Of a DNA stretch of 31,341 bases, positions 14,838 through 23,431 are shown piece after piece. Source of the stretch: an uncultured Ruminococcus sp. Lineage in GTDB: Bacteria > Bacillota > Clostridia > Oscillospirales > Ruminococcaceae. The notes under the pieces were generated by a model. It was not told where the DNA came from, ran no database searches, and saw only the letters and a program-made list of their open reading frames with translations. Each line of letters begins with the position of its first letter. Position 1 is the stretch's first letter. The position numbers and the translations under genes are program-made. Location: positions 1 through 31,341 of the forward strand of contig CALEPT010000063.1 of the NCBI GenBank assembly GCA_937910385.1. Direction: 5' to 3'.

Positions 14838-15446
14838 ATGAGAAAGATCACAGAGATAATATTTGCGGCAGGACTTGTACTTACAATAGCTATTTCAAAC
14901 GTATGCTCGTTTGTCAGCGACGGACACAGTCTGGACGGACTGCGCAGCAAGGTGCTGCGCCTGCATATTCTTGCTAATTCCGACAGCGATGAGGATCAGC
15001 GGCTGAAGCTCCTCGTGCGCGACGAGCTCCTTGAGAGCGGTATTCTTGACGGAGCCGATTCATTGAGCGAAGCGGAGGCTGCGGCTATGGAAAAGCTTCC
15101 GGAGATAACTGCGCTCGCGGAGGAGGTTCTGCGCAGGAACGGCTCATCTGAAGCTGTCACTGCGGAGCTTACGGATATGTGGTTTGACGAGCGCGTGTAC
15201 GGCGATATCACCATGCCTGCGGGAGAGTACCGTGCGCTGCGGATAAGGATAGGAGAGGCGCAGGGGCATAACTGGTGGTGCGTGATGTATCCTCCGCTGT
15301 GCATACCGGCAGCCTGCGAGGTCGAGGACGATAAGTCGGCGGAAAGCGAATACTTCGATGAAAAAGAGTGCGACATAATGTATAAGCCTAAAAAGTATGA
15401 GGTCAGATTTGCCTTTTGGGACAAAATCAAGAGCTGGCTCGATTGA
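14838..15446 (+). CDS. spoIIR: Stage II sporulation protein R
   Basis: A 202-residue protein with one N-terminal membrane or signal segment (about 6-27) and the conserved SpoIIR blocks LRLHILANSDSDEDQRLKL (near 44-62) and MPAGEYRALRIRIGEAQGHNWWCVMYPPLC (near 126-155, shown in part). In Bacillus, SpoIIR is made in the forespore and exported to trigger SpoIIGA-dependent processing of pro-sigma-E in the mother cell. GAGGTG six bases upstream supports ATG 14838 over the GTG at 14829. It diverges from the LRR gene and lies upstream of infC, which has its own promoter. I could not find a convincing sigma-F promoter. Confidence 0.9.
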   Translation: MRKITEIIFAAGLVLTIAISNVCSFVSDGHSLDGLRSKVLRLHILANSDSDEDQRLKLLVRDELLESGILDGADSLSEAEAAAMEKLPEITALAEEVLRRNGSSEAVTAELTDMWFDERVYGDITMPAGEYRALRIRIGEAQGHNWWCVMYPPLCIPAACEVEDDKSAESEYFDEKECDIMYKPKKYEVRFAFWDKIKSWLD

Positions 15447-15481
15447 AACGTTGTGAAATGTGACGAAAAATAAGCCTGCCC

Positions 15482-15510
15482 TTGACAAAAGCTGTCAAAT
15501 GGGTTATACT
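15482..15510 (+). promoter_or_regulatory. Promoter of the infC-rpmI-rplT operon
   Basis: TTGACA (15482-15487), 17-base spacer, TATACT (15505-15510). It predicts an untranslated leader of about 165 bases before infC. A second extended -10 (TGATATAAT, 15591-15599) lies in the leader but lacks a matching -35. Confidence 0.86.
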
Positions 15511-15516
15511 ATTTGA

Positions 15517-15655
15517 GTAAACAAAGCAGAACTATGCGTTCTCACCGTGCGGCTTGGCTTGAACGGTCAATATGTGAACAGAGTCGCGTTTGATATAATG
15601 CGGCATTGTCGTGTATTGTGCGAGTGCGGATATTTTCTGCACTCATTTTTGTTTT
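15517..15655 (+). ncRNA. Leader of infC operon with attenuator (L20-leader candidate)
   Basis: The leader ends in an intrinsic terminator about 27 bases before the infC start: GAGTGCGGA (15622-15630) pairs with TCTGCACTC (15636-15644, one G-T pair), then ATTTTTGTTTT. Upstream, GTTC-CAC (15538-15545) can pair with GTGAAC (15574-15579). In Firmicutes this operon is known to be controlled by ribosomal protein L20 binding to such a leader (L20 leader). I assign this by position and by the terminator, not by matching the L20 consensus. Confidence 0.55.
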
Positions 15656-15682
15656 AATCATATCGCTTGGAGGTGCTTGACT

Positions 15683-16201
15683 ATTAGCAAACAGGAACTG
15701 CAGATCAACGAAGAGATAAGAGATAAGGAAGTTCTCGTAATCGACGATGACGGTAAGAAGCTCGGTGTATTATCCGCAGCAGAGGCTCAGCAGATAGCCT
15801 TTGATAAGGATCTCGATCTCGTTAAGATCGCTCCGCAGGCAACGCCGCCCGTATGCCGTATAATGGACTACGGAAAGTATTGCTTCGAGCAGGCTAAACG
15901 TGAAAAGGAAGCCAGAAAAAATCAGAAGATAGTATCTATCAAGGAGATAAGAATGTTCTCAACAATAGATACTCACGATTTTGAAACAAAGGTAAATCAG
16001 GCTGTCAAGTTTTTGCAGGGCGGCGATAAGCTCAAGGTATCGGTGAGATTCCGCAAGAGAGCTATTGCTCATCCGCAGCTCGGCGAGGAGCTGCTCGAGC
16101 GCTTCAAGGAAGCGGTTTCAACGGTCGGCACTGTCGATAAGCCTGCTAAAATGGAGGGACGCAGCATAGTTATGTTCGTTTCCCCAAAGGCAGCAAAGTA
16201 A
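15683..16201 (+). CDS. infC: Translation initiation factor IF-3, AUU start codon
   Basis: A 172-residue factor that binds the 30S subunit and controls start-codon selection. The N-domain (QINEEIRDKEVLVIDDDG, near 6-23; PPVCRIMDYGKY near 55-66), the lysine-rich linker and the C-domain (VSIKEIRMFSTIDTHDF near 85; FRKRAIAHPQLGEEL near 120) are all typical. The start is ATT at 15683, 9 bases after GGAGG; the in-frame TTG at 15677 is only 3 bases from that site, and no ATG or GTG fits. Rare start codons on infC are known to let IF-3 repress its own synthesis. It is first in the infC-rpmI-rplT operon. Confidence 0.93.
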   Translation: MSKQELQINEEIRDKEVLVIDDDGKKLGVLSAAEAQQIAFDKDLDLVKIAPQATPPVCRIMDYGKYCFEQAKREKEARKNQKIVSIKEIRMFSTIDTHDFETKVNQAVKFLQGGDKLKVSVRFRKRAIAHPQLGEELLERFKEAVSTVGTVDKPAKMEGRSIVMFVSPKAAK

Positions 16202-16214
16202 GGAGGATCATATA

Positions 16215-16418
16215 ATGGCAAAGGTAAAGGTTAAAACTCACTCGGGCGCTAAGAAGCGTTTTAAGATTACAGGAACCGGTAAGGTAAAGTATCAGCATAC
16301 CAATAAGAGACACAGACTTACCCAGAAGGATACAAAGCGCAAGAGGATCGCTCGTAACGCAGGCGTTGCAGACTGCTCAAACGCTCCTACTATCAAGAAG
16401 CTCGTTCCCTACCTTTAA
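16215..16418 (+). CDS. rpmI: 50S ribosomal protein L35
   Basis: A 67-residue, very basic protein of the usual L35 length. MAKVKVKTHSGAKKRFKITG and the later NKRHRLTQK and KRKR stretches are diagnostic. AAGGAGG sits 8 bases upstream of the ATG, and the gene starts 13 bases after infC. It is part of the large ribosomal subunit. Confidence 0.97.
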   Translation: MAKVKVKTHSGAKKRFKITGTGKVKYQHTNKRHRLTQKDTKRKRIARNAGVADCSNAPTIKKLVPYL

Positions 16419-16490
16419 TAGTGGGGCTCTGTAAAGAGAATATCGCGCAATAACGGTAAACTGTAATTTTATTTTTGGAGGTATAAGACT

Positions 16491-16844
16491 ATGGCACGTA
16501 TCAAGGGTGCAATGATGACTCGTAAGAGAAGAAATAAGACCTTAAAGCTTGCAAAGGGCTACTGGGGCGCTAAGAGCAAGCACTTCAAGATGGCTAAACA
16601 GGCCGTAATGAAGTCAGGCAACTACGCTTACATCGGAAGAAAGCAGAAGAAGAGAAACTTCAGACAGCTCTGGATCACAAGAATCTCTGCTGCTGCAAAG
16701 CTCAACGGAATGAACTATTCTACATTCATGAACGGCTGCAAGAAGGCTGGCATTACTCTCAACAGAAAAATGCTCTCAGAGATCGCTATCAACGATGCAG
16801 CAGGCTTTACTGCTATTGCTGACAAGGCAAAGGCAGCTCTTTAA
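16491..16844 (+). CDS. rplT: 50S ribosomal protein L20
   Basis: A 117-residue basic protein of normal L20 length, with MARIKGAMMTRKRRNKTLKL, YAYIGRKQKKRNFRQLWI and a C-terminal domain (RISAAAKLNGMNYSTFMNG). L20 helps assemble the 50S subunit, and in Firmicutes it represses this operon by binding its leader. It follows rpmI by 72 bases, with GGAGG upstream, and ends just before a terminator. Confidence 0.97.
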   Translation: MARIKGAMMTRKRRNKTLKLAKGYWGAKSKHFKMAKQAVMKSGNYAYIGRKQKKRNFRQLWITRISAAAKLNGMNYSTFMNGCKKAGITLNRKMLSEIAINDAAGFTAIADKAKAAL

Positions 16845-16854
16845 TCGCAATCAT

Positions 16855-16890
16855 AAACACGCTCCTTATATAACAAAGAGCGTGTTTTGT
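16855..16890 (+). terminator. Intrinsic terminator after rplT
   Basis: A perfect 10-bp stem AAACACGCTC (16855-16864) / GAGCGTGTTT (16878-16887) with a 13-base loop, followed by a short T-rich tail. It lies about 10 bases after the rplT stop. Confidence 0.85.
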
Positions 16891-16960
16891 TGTAGTTGGT
16901 AAGGACTGCTTCTCATTGCAGAAGCAGCCACGCCGACAGGTCAAGGAGGCGCGTTCGCTG

Positions 16961-17743
16961 TTGGAAAATATCATAACATCAAAGGATAATCCCGTCATCA
17001 AGCTGTATCAGAAGCTTTCCTCATCGAAAAAAGAAAGGCTTCAATACGGCTTATTCGTGTTGGAAGGGCTTCGTATTACCGAGGACGCTATCCGCGAGGA
17101 GAGCGGTCTTTCCCACCTTATTGTCACCGAGCAGGCACGCGAAAAATTCGGCGAAAGACTCTTTCAGGCTGATTTGAGAGATACAAGGATCATCGTAATT
17201 TCAAATGAGCTTGGAAACAAAATAGCCTCGACGGACAATACTCAGGGAGTATTTGCGATATGCCGCATTCCGCAGCAGAGACAGATGACATTCGCCGAAA
17301 ATGGCAGATATATCGTGCTTTTCGGCTTGCAGGACCCCGGAAATGTCGGTATGATGATACGCACCGCCGACGCTCTTGGGATAGACGGCGTGATAATGTC
17401 GAAAAGCTGCGATCTTTACAGCCCGAAGGTCATACGCTCGACCATGGGGTCGGTCTTTCGCATGGACATAATGATCGAAAATGATGCGGACAGGCTCTTT
17501 GAGCTGCTTACACAGAGCGGTGCAGAAACTTCGGCTGCGATCATAGATAAGGACGCGATCCCCGTGACCGAGTGCTCCTTTACGGGAAGACAGGCGGTGC
17601 TCATCGGCAACGAGGGAAACGGACTTCCGCCCGACATATCCGCACGCTGCAGCCGCAGGGTGACTATCCCGATGCACGGAACGGTCAACTCCCTAAATGC
17701 CGCAATGGCGGCGGGCATACTCATGTGGGAACTGAAAAAGTGA
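16961..17743 (+). CDS. TrmH-family (SpoU) RNA 2'-O-methyltransferase
   Basis: A protein of about 260 residues with an N-terminal substrate-binding domain (SKDNPVIKLYQKLSSSKKER) and a SPOUT knot domain carrying the three SpoU motifs: GLQDPGNVGMMIRTADALG, IGNEGNGLP and SLNAAMAAGI. Such enzymes methylate ribose 2'-OH in rRNA or tRNA using S-adenosylmethionine; the target nucleotide cannot be told. No ATG fits; I chose TTG 16961, 11 bases after AAGGAGG. CTG 16958 has better spacing but is a rarer start, and the frame is open further upstream. A perfect hairpin (16906-16927) lies just before the binding site. It opens the long gene run that ends at nadD. Confidence 0.85.
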   Translation: MENIITSKDNPVIKLYQKLSSSKKERLQYGLFVLEGLRITEDAIREESGLSHLIVTEQAREKFGERLFQADLRDTRIIVISNELGNKIASTDNTQGVFAICRIPQQRQMTFAENGRYIVLFGLQDPGNVGMMIRTADALGIDGVIMSKSCDLYSPKVIRSTMGSVFRMDIMIENDADRLFELLTQSGAETSAAIIDKDAIPVTECSFTGRQAVLIGNEGNGLPPDISARCSRRVTIPMHGTVNSLNAAMAAGILMWELKK

Positions 17744-17770
17744 TTCGGAATCAAAAAAGGAGGTGCTCAG

Positions 17771-19030
17771 ATGGACGAAACTAAATACTGGCTGTGGCTC
17801 TCAATGGTTTTCGGTGCGGGAAGCTGCCGCATATGGGAGATAATGAACTTCTTCGGGAGCGCTCATGAAGCATACATCAGCCTTACCTCGGGCTTTGATG
17901 CTGTTACGCTTTCACCTGAGGAAACCAAAAATATAAACAGCCTCCGCATCGAACAGGCTGAGTCATTCATTCAGCATTGCGAAAAGGTCGGAATACGCCT
18001 TGCAGGATATTCAAGCCGCGAATATCCTCCTCAGCTCAGGCATATATTTGACCCGCCGGCTATACTCTATTACAAGGGCAACATCGGCTGCTTGAAAGGT
18101 ACAAAGACCGTCACCTCTGTAGGTACGAGAAAAGCCTCTGATTATGGACTCGCGGCTGCTTCGCGTATCTGCGGAGAGCTCGCACGGAGCGGCTTCGTTA
18201 TAGTCAGCGGCTTTGCACTCGGCATAGATATAGCCTCGCACCTTGCGTCAGCGGACGCTCACCGCCCTACAGCCTGCGTGCTCGGCTGCGGAGTTGACGT
18301 TGACTACCCAAAGGGCAATTTCCATTACCGGGATAAGATACTCGAAAACGGAGGTGTGTTCATCTCGGAATATCCGCCCGGAACACCTCCTCATTCCGGA
18401 AATTTCCCGAAACGAAACAGGATACTTGCCGCTCTCGGACGTGCAGTCGTGGTATTTGAGGCTTCCTCGAAAAGCGGCTCGCTTATAACAGCTTCGCTGG
18501 CGGTAAATCAGGGCAGGGAGCTTTTCTGTCTGCCGCCCGCGGACATTTTCAGCCCGTCCTTTGCGGGAAATATCGAGCTTCTCAGGGACGGAGCAACGGC
18601 GCTTTACGGCAGTATGGACGTTATGGACTATTTCAGGTTCGGCAGAGCTGCCGATATAGAGATACGCGCAGAGCGTCTGCCCGATATTGCGGCAAGACTG
18701 CGTGCTGAGTCGGCAGCTGCGGCGAGCATAATGCCCTCTGAAGCAGCCGTGCGGCAGGAGCCCCTGCCGCAGTCCTCGGACGAGGACGGGAAACCTCAGG
18801 AGGAGAACGCCGATGACGGCTGTTCCCCCGAGGATAATGGATACAGCGAGGAGCTTACAGAAATCCAGAACAGGATAGTCGGGCTTTTGCGCGGCGGAGC
18901 GCTCCATGCGGACGTTATCGCAATACAGCTCGGGCTGGACGCAGGGGAGCTTATGACGGAGCTGACTGAGCTCGAGATCCTCGGCGAGATAAGCTCGCTT
19001 CCCGGAAAAATGTATCAAATATGTGAATAG
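17771..19030 (+). CDS. dprA: DNA processing protein DprA
   Basis: A 419-residue cytosolic protein. An N-terminal SAM/HhH-like region is followed by the DprA Rossmann-like domain (about 85-300) with SVGTRKASDYG (116-126), SGFALGIDIASHLA (146-159), LGCGVDVDYPKGN (171-183), FPKRNRILAALG (212-223) and SGSLITASLA (235-244). An acidic linker (about 330-365) leads to a C-terminal winged-helix-like domain. DprA loads RecA on single-stranded DNA taken up in transformation. AAGGAGG precedes ATG 17771. Gene order dprA-topA-trmFO is common in Firmicutes. No competence apparatus is in the window. Confidence 0.95.
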   Translation: MDETKYWLWLSMVFGAGSCRIWEIMNFFGSAHEAYISLTSGFDAVTLSPEETKNINSLRIEQAESFIQHCEKVGIRLAGYSSREYPPQLRHIFDPPAILYYKGNIGCLKGTKTVTSVGTRKASDYGLAAASRICGELARSGFVIVSGFALGIDIASHLASADAHRPTACVLGCGVDVDYPKGNFHYRDKILENGGVFISEYPPGTPPHSGNFPKRNRILAALGRAVVVFEASSKSGSLITASLAVNQGRELFCLPPADIFSPSFAGNIELLRDGATALYGSMDVMDYFRFGRAADIEIRAERLPDIAARLRAESAAAASIMPSEAAVRQEPLPQSSDEDGKPQEENADDGCSPEDNGYSEELTEIQNRIVGLLRGGALHADVIAIQLGLDAGELMTELTELEILGEISSLPGKMYQICE

Positions 19031-19043
19031 AGGTAAAGGATAA

Positions 19044-21125
19044 ATGTCTGATTTAGTAATAGTAGAGTCGCCTGCAAAGGCGAAAACAATACAGAAATAT
19101 CTCGGACCCGGATATGAGGTCATAGCTTCAATGGGACATATCCGCGATCTTCCCAAGTCGAAGATGGGCGTGGACAAGGAGCATGATTTTGCTCCCCAGT
19201 ACACCGATATGAAGGGCAAGGAGGACGTCATCAAGGAGCTCAAAAAGCGCGCAAAGAAGTGCGATAAGGTCTATCTCGCGACCGACCCCGATCGCGAGGG
19301 CGAGGCTATCTCATGGCATATAGCCCAGATGCTCAAGCTCGATATGAATGACAATAACCGTGTGGCTTTCAATGAGATAACCAAGACCGGCGTGAAAAAC
19401 GGTATGAGCGATCCTCATAAGATCGACCTCGACCTCGTGAACGCTCAGCAGGCAAGACGTATTCTCGACAGGCTCGTCGGCTACGAGCTGAGTCCCTTTC
19501 TGTGGAAAAAGGTCAAGAGGGGACTGTCCGCAGGCCGCGTACAGTCGGTCGCGGTAAGACTTGTCGTTGACCGCGAAAATGAGATACGAGCATTCGTGCC
19601 GAAGGAGTACTGGTCTATCGACGCGAAGTTCACCGCGCCGAGCTCGCGCAAGGTCTTTGAGGCTTCGCTTATCTCGGTGGACGGCGAGAAGCTTGAGATA
19701 CCTGATCAGGCTGCGGCGGACGGACTTCTCTCGCGCCTTGAGGGTGCAGAATACACCGTCAGCTCCGTAAAGAAGAAGCTCACAAGAAAACAGCCCTCGC
19801 CTCCGTTCATTACCTCGACGCTCCAGCAGGAGGCTTCAAAGAAGCTCGGATTCAGTGCCAAGCGCACGATGAAAGCTGCGCAGGAGCTCTACGAGGGCGT
19901 TGACGTTACCGGTATAGGTGCAGTCGGACTCATCACCTACATGAGAACGGACAGTCTGCGTATCTCCGACGAGGCAAAGGCGGCAGCCGCACAGTATATC
20001 GGCACGGTCTACGGCAAGGAGTACCTGCCCGACAAGCCGCGCAATTTCAAGTCCAAGAACAACGCTCAGGACGCGCATGAGGCGATACGTCCCTCAACGC
20101 CCGAGCTTACGCCCGCGAGGGTCAAGGAGAACCTTTCCTCCGACCAGTTCAAGCTCTATAAGCTCATCTGGGAGCGATTCATCGCCAGCCAGATGGCGAA
20201 TGCTGTGCTCGATACCGTTTCGGCGGACATCGAGGCAAACGGCTGCATATTCAGGGCAACGGGCTATTCCGTTAAGTTCGACGGCTTCATGAAGCTCTAC
20301 GTCGAGACGAACGAGGACGACGACGGGAACAAAAAAATGCTCCCTGAACTAAAGGAAAACGATAAGCTTAAACTAAAGTCGCTCGACGGCAACCAGCACT
20401 TCACACAGCCGCCTCCGCGATATACGGAAGCTTCGCTGATAAAGGCGCTCGAGGAGAACGGTATCGGCAGACCGAGTACCTATGCTCCCACAATAACTAC
20501 GATAACCGCGCGTCAGTACGTCGAGCGCGAGGGCAAATCATTGAAACCTACAAACCTCGGCGAGGTCATCACCGAGCTGATGAAGGATCACTTCAATAAG
20601 ATCGTTGATGCCAAGTTTACGGCGGATATGGAAAATAACCTCGACGAGGTAGAGCACGGCGAAAAGGACTGGGTCAGCACGCTCCATGAGTTCTATGACG
20701 ATTTCTCCGAAACGCTCAAAAAGGCTGAGGAGGCAATGGACGGCAAGAGAGTGAAGGTGCCCGATGAGGAGACCGACGTTGTTTGCGAGCAGTGCGGCAG
20801 AAACATGGTCATCAAATACAGTAAGTTCGGAAAATTCCTTGCGTGCCCTGGCTTTCCGGAATGTAAGAACACAAAGAAGATAGTCACCGAGGCGGATGGA
20901 AGCTGCCCGAGGTGCGGCAGAAAAATGCTGCTGAAAAAGTCGAAGAAGGGAAGGAGCTTCTACGGCTGCGAGGGCTACCCCGAATGCAGCTTTATGACGT
21001 GGAACGTTCCGACCAAAGAGGTGTGCCCCGACTGCGGCAAGAGCTTGTTCATGAAGGGCGGAAAATCGGGCAGGCTCGTCTGCGAGAACGAGGGCTGCGG
21101 CTATGAAAGAGAGCTGAAAAAATGA
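19044..21125 (+). CDS. topA: DNA topoisomerase I (type IA)
   Basis: A 693-residue enzyme that relaxes negative supercoils by single-strand passage. The TOPRIM domain holds LVIVESPAKAKTIQKYLG (Glu8) and ATDPDREGEAISWH (near 76-89). The catalytic tyrosine is about Tyr299 in GLITYMRTDSLRIS. The C-terminus has three tetracysteine zinc ribbons: CEQCGRNM...CPGFPEC, CPRCGRKM...CEGYPEC and CPDCGKS...CENEGC (about 581-690). The length is normal for the Firmicutes form. ATG 19044 has AAAGGA five bases upstream and lies 13 bases after dprA. Its stop overlaps the trmFO start (ATGA). Confidence 0.97.
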   Translation: MSDLVIVESPAKAKTIQKYLGPGYEVIASMGHIRDLPKSKMGVDKEHDFAPQYTDMKGKEDVIKELKKRAKKCDKVYLATDPDREGEAISWHIAQMLKLDMNDNNRVAFNEITKTGVKNGMSDPHKIDLDLVNAQQARRILDRLVGYELSPFLWKKVKRGLSAGRVQSVAVRLVVDRENEIRAFVPKEYWSIDAKFTAPSSRKVFEASLISVDGEKLEIPDQAAADGLLSRLEGAEYTVSSVKKKLTRKQPSPPFITSTLQQEASKKLGFSAKRTMKAAQELYEGVDVTGIGAVGLITYMRTDSLRISDEAKAAAAQYIGTVYGKEYLPDKPRNFKSKNNAQDAHEAIRPSTPELTPARVKENLSSDQFKLYKLIWERFIASQMANAVLDTVSADIEANGCIFRATGYSVKFDGFMKLYVETNEDDDGNKKMLPELKENDKLKLKSLDGNQHFTQPPPRYTEASLIKALEENGIGRPSTYAPTITTITARQYVEREGKSLKPTNLGEVITELMKDHFNKIVDAKFTADMENNLDEVEHGEKDWVSTLHEFYDDFSETLKKAEEAMDGKRVKVPDEETDVVCEQCGRNMVIKYSKFGKFLACPGFPECKNTKKIVTEADGSCPRCGRKMLLKKSKKGRSFYGCEGYPECSFMTWNVPTKEVCPDCGKSLFMKGGKSGRLVCENEGCGYERELKK

Positions 21126-22450
21126 GTGTGACCGTTAACGTTATCGGAGCGGGACTCGCCGGCTGCGAGGCGGCGTGGAGACTTGCTCAGGAGGGGATAG
21201 ACGTCCTCCTTTACGAGATGAAGCCTGAGAAATTCTCTCCCGCACACAAGTACGGCGGCTTTGCGGAGCTTGTGTGCTCAAATTCGCTGAAAGCCGCGAG
21301 GATAGAGTCCGCCGCAGGTCTGCTCAAATACGAAATGGAACTTCTCGGCTCGCTTACCGTTCCTTGCGCAAAGGAAAATTCGGTCGAGGCGGGCGGAGCT
21401 CTGGCGGTGGACAGAGAGAGATTCTCCGACAGCGTTACGGAAAAAATACGCTCCCACCCGCTGATAGAGGTCGTTCCGGGCGAGGTCACACAGCTCCCAA
21501 AGGGCGTGACGATAATCGCTACGGGTCCGCTCACCTCGGGTGCTATGGCTGATATTATCAGGGAACTCTGCGGCGAGGGACTGAGCTTTTACGATGCGGC
21601 TGCACCCATAGTTACGTATGAAAGCCTCGATACGGACAAGATCTTCTTCGCTTCGCGCTACGACCGAGGCGATGCGGACTACATCAACTGTCCCATGGAA
21701 AAGGACGAGTACCTTGCATTCCACGCGGCACTTATCGGTGCAGAGCGGGTCGAGCTGAAAGACTTCGAGACACATCCGTTAAGCGTTTATGAGGGCTGTA
21801 TGCCGATAGAGGTGCTTGCCTCGCGCGGTGTGGACACAATGCGATTCGGTCCGATGAAGCCCGTCGGCATAACCGACAAGCGCACGGGGAGACGCCCGTA
21901 TGCGGTCGTGCAGCTGAGGCGCGAGAACCGCGAGGGTACGCTTTTCAACCTCGTGGGATTCCAGACAAACCTTAAATTCGGCGAGCAGAAGCGCGTTTTC
22001 TCGATGATACCGGGGCTTGAAAATGCCGAATTCATGCGTTACGGTGTAATGCACCGCAACACCTTCATCAACAGTCCTGCGCTGCTGAATACGGACTTCT
22101 CAATGAGGGCGCGCCCCGGGATATACTTTGCCGGACAGATAACGGGTGTCGAGGGATATATGGAGTCTGCCGCGAGCGGTATCATTGCCGGTATATCGGC
22201 TGCGCGCAGGATAAAGGGACTTGAACCGCTTATACTCCCCGCAGACACGATTACGGGAGCTCTTTCGCGTTACATAAGCGACCCGTTCAATGCGGAGAAA
22301 TTCCAGCCTATGGGCGCAAATATGGGAATACTCCCCGATATCGGGGTGAGGATAAAGGATAAAAAGGAAAGGTACGGCGCGTATGCCGCCCGTGCTGTTG
22401 ATTCTCTCAGAAAGGAAATGGACAGAGTCGGATATGAGAGTGATAGTTGA
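21122..22450 (+). CDS. trmFO: Folate/FAD-dependent tRNA (uracil-54-C5)-methyltransferase TrmFO
   Basis: A 442-residue flavoprotein that makes ribothymidine at position 54 of tRNA, taking the methyl carbon from methylene-tetrahydrofolate. The N-terminal FAD-binding fingerprint VIGAGLAGCEAAWRLAQEG (8-26) is followed by EMKPEKFSPAHKYGGFAELV and CSNSLKA, which separate TrmFO from its relative MnmG. The C-terminal block ITGVEGYMESAASG closes the FAD fold. It overlaps topA by 4 bases and plsX by 17, which suggests translational coupling. Confidence 0.96.
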   Translation: MSVTVNVIGAGLAGCEAAWRLAQEGIDVLLYEMKPEKFSPAHKYGGFAELVCSNSLKAARIESAAGLLKYEMELLGSLTVPCAKENSVEAGGALAVDRERFSDSVTEKIRSHPLIEVVPGEVTQLPKGVTIIATGPLTSGAMADIIRELCGEGLSFYDAAAPIVTYESLDTDKIFFASRYDRGDADYINCPMEKDEYLAFHAALIGAERVELKDFETHPLSVYEGCMPIEVLASRGVDTMRFGPMKPVGITDKRTGRRPYAVVQLRRENREGTLFNLVGFQTNLKFGEQKRVFSMIPGLENAEFMRYGVMHRNTFINSPALLNTDFSMRARPGIYFAGQITGVEGYMESAASGIIAGISAARRIKGLEPLILPADTITGALSRYISDPFNAEKFQPMGANMGILPDIGVRIKDKKERYGAYAARAVDSLRKEMDRVGYESDS

Positions 22451-23426
22451 CGCATTCGGCGGGGACAACGCACCGCTCGAGGTGCTCAGGGGCTGCGAGA
22501 GGGCGGTCAGTGAGCTGGGCGTGGAAATACTCCTGACTGGCAGTCGGGAGCGGATAGAAAAATGCGCCGCCGATAACGGAATAAGCCTCGGCGGCATGGA
22601 AATAGAGCACACAGATGATGTTTTTGATATACATGAGGAGCCGAAGGAGATAATCAAGTCAGGCAGCAACACCTCGATGGCGCTGGGACTCCGCCTGCTT
22701 TCCGAGGACAGAGGCGATGCGTTCGTCTCAGCGGGAAGCACGGGAGCTCTTGTAATGGGCGCGACCTTCATCGTCAAGCGTATCAAAGGCATTAAGCGTG
22801 TAGCTCCTTCTCCCGTCATGCCTGCGGACAAGGGCAGCTTCGTGCTTGTTGACGCAGGCGCGAATACAGAGTGCCGCCCTGAAATGCTGGTGCAGTTCGC
22901 GGTAATGGGCAGCGCCTACATGGAAAAGGTCATGGGGATAAAAAGTCCGAGGGTCGGACTTCTCAACATCGGCTCGGAGGAGACAAAGGGAAGAGAGCTC
23001 GAGATCGAGGCATATAAGCTCCTTGAAAGCTCGGGACTCAACTTCGTCGGCAACATCGAGGCGAGGGATATGCCCAAGGGTGAGGTGCAGGTCGTGGTAA
23101 CAGACGGCTTTACGGGAAATATCGCGCTAAAGCTCTATGAGGGCATGGGCAGCTTCTTTGCCAAAAAGCTGAAATGGATATTCTCGGGCGCGGGAAAAAT
23201 AGGAGCGCTCTTCTCGCTTGGCAGGATAAAGGAGTTCCGCAGGCAAATGGACTACAAGGAGGTAGGCGGCTCAGCGCTGCTCGGCGTGCGAAAGCCCGTC
23301 ATAAAGGCACACGGCAGCTCCGACGGCACGGCGTTCTTCAATGCCGTGAGACAGGCAAAGAAAATTTCCGAAATGAACGTAATAGGGGATATAGAAGGCT
23401 ATGTTGCGCGCATGGCAAAGGAGTGA
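22434..23426 (+). CDS. plsX: Phosphate acyltransferase PlsX
   Basis: A 330-residue enzyme that turns acyl-ACP into acyl-phosphate for phospholipid synthesis. The opening MRVIVDAFGGDNAP, then SAGSTGALVMGA, NIGSEETKG and VTDGFTGNIALKLYEG are PlsX hallmarks. I chose ATG 22434, inside the end of trmFO, because the family starts at this sequence; an upstream in-frame ATG at 22383 would add residues foreign to the family. plsX is often followed by acpP or fab genes, but here rnc follows after 5 bases and no acpP is present in the window. Confidence 0.95.
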   Translation: MRVIVDAFGGDNAPLEVLRGCERAVSELGVEILLTGSRERIEKCAADNGISLGGMEIEHTDDVFDIHEEPKEIIKSGSNTSMALGLRLLSEDRGDAFVSAGSTGALVMGATFIVKRIKGIKRVAPSPVMPADKGSFVLVDAGANTECRPEMLVQFAVMGSAYMEKVMGIKSPRVGLLNIGSEETKGRELEIEAYKLLESSGLNFVGNIEARDMPKGEVQVVVTDGFTGNIALKLYEGMGSFFAKKLKWIFSGAGKIGALFSLGRIKEFRRQMDYKEVGGSALLGVRKPVIKAHGSSDGTAFFNAVRQAKKISEMNVIGDIEGYVARMAKE

Positions 23427-23431
23427 TATCA

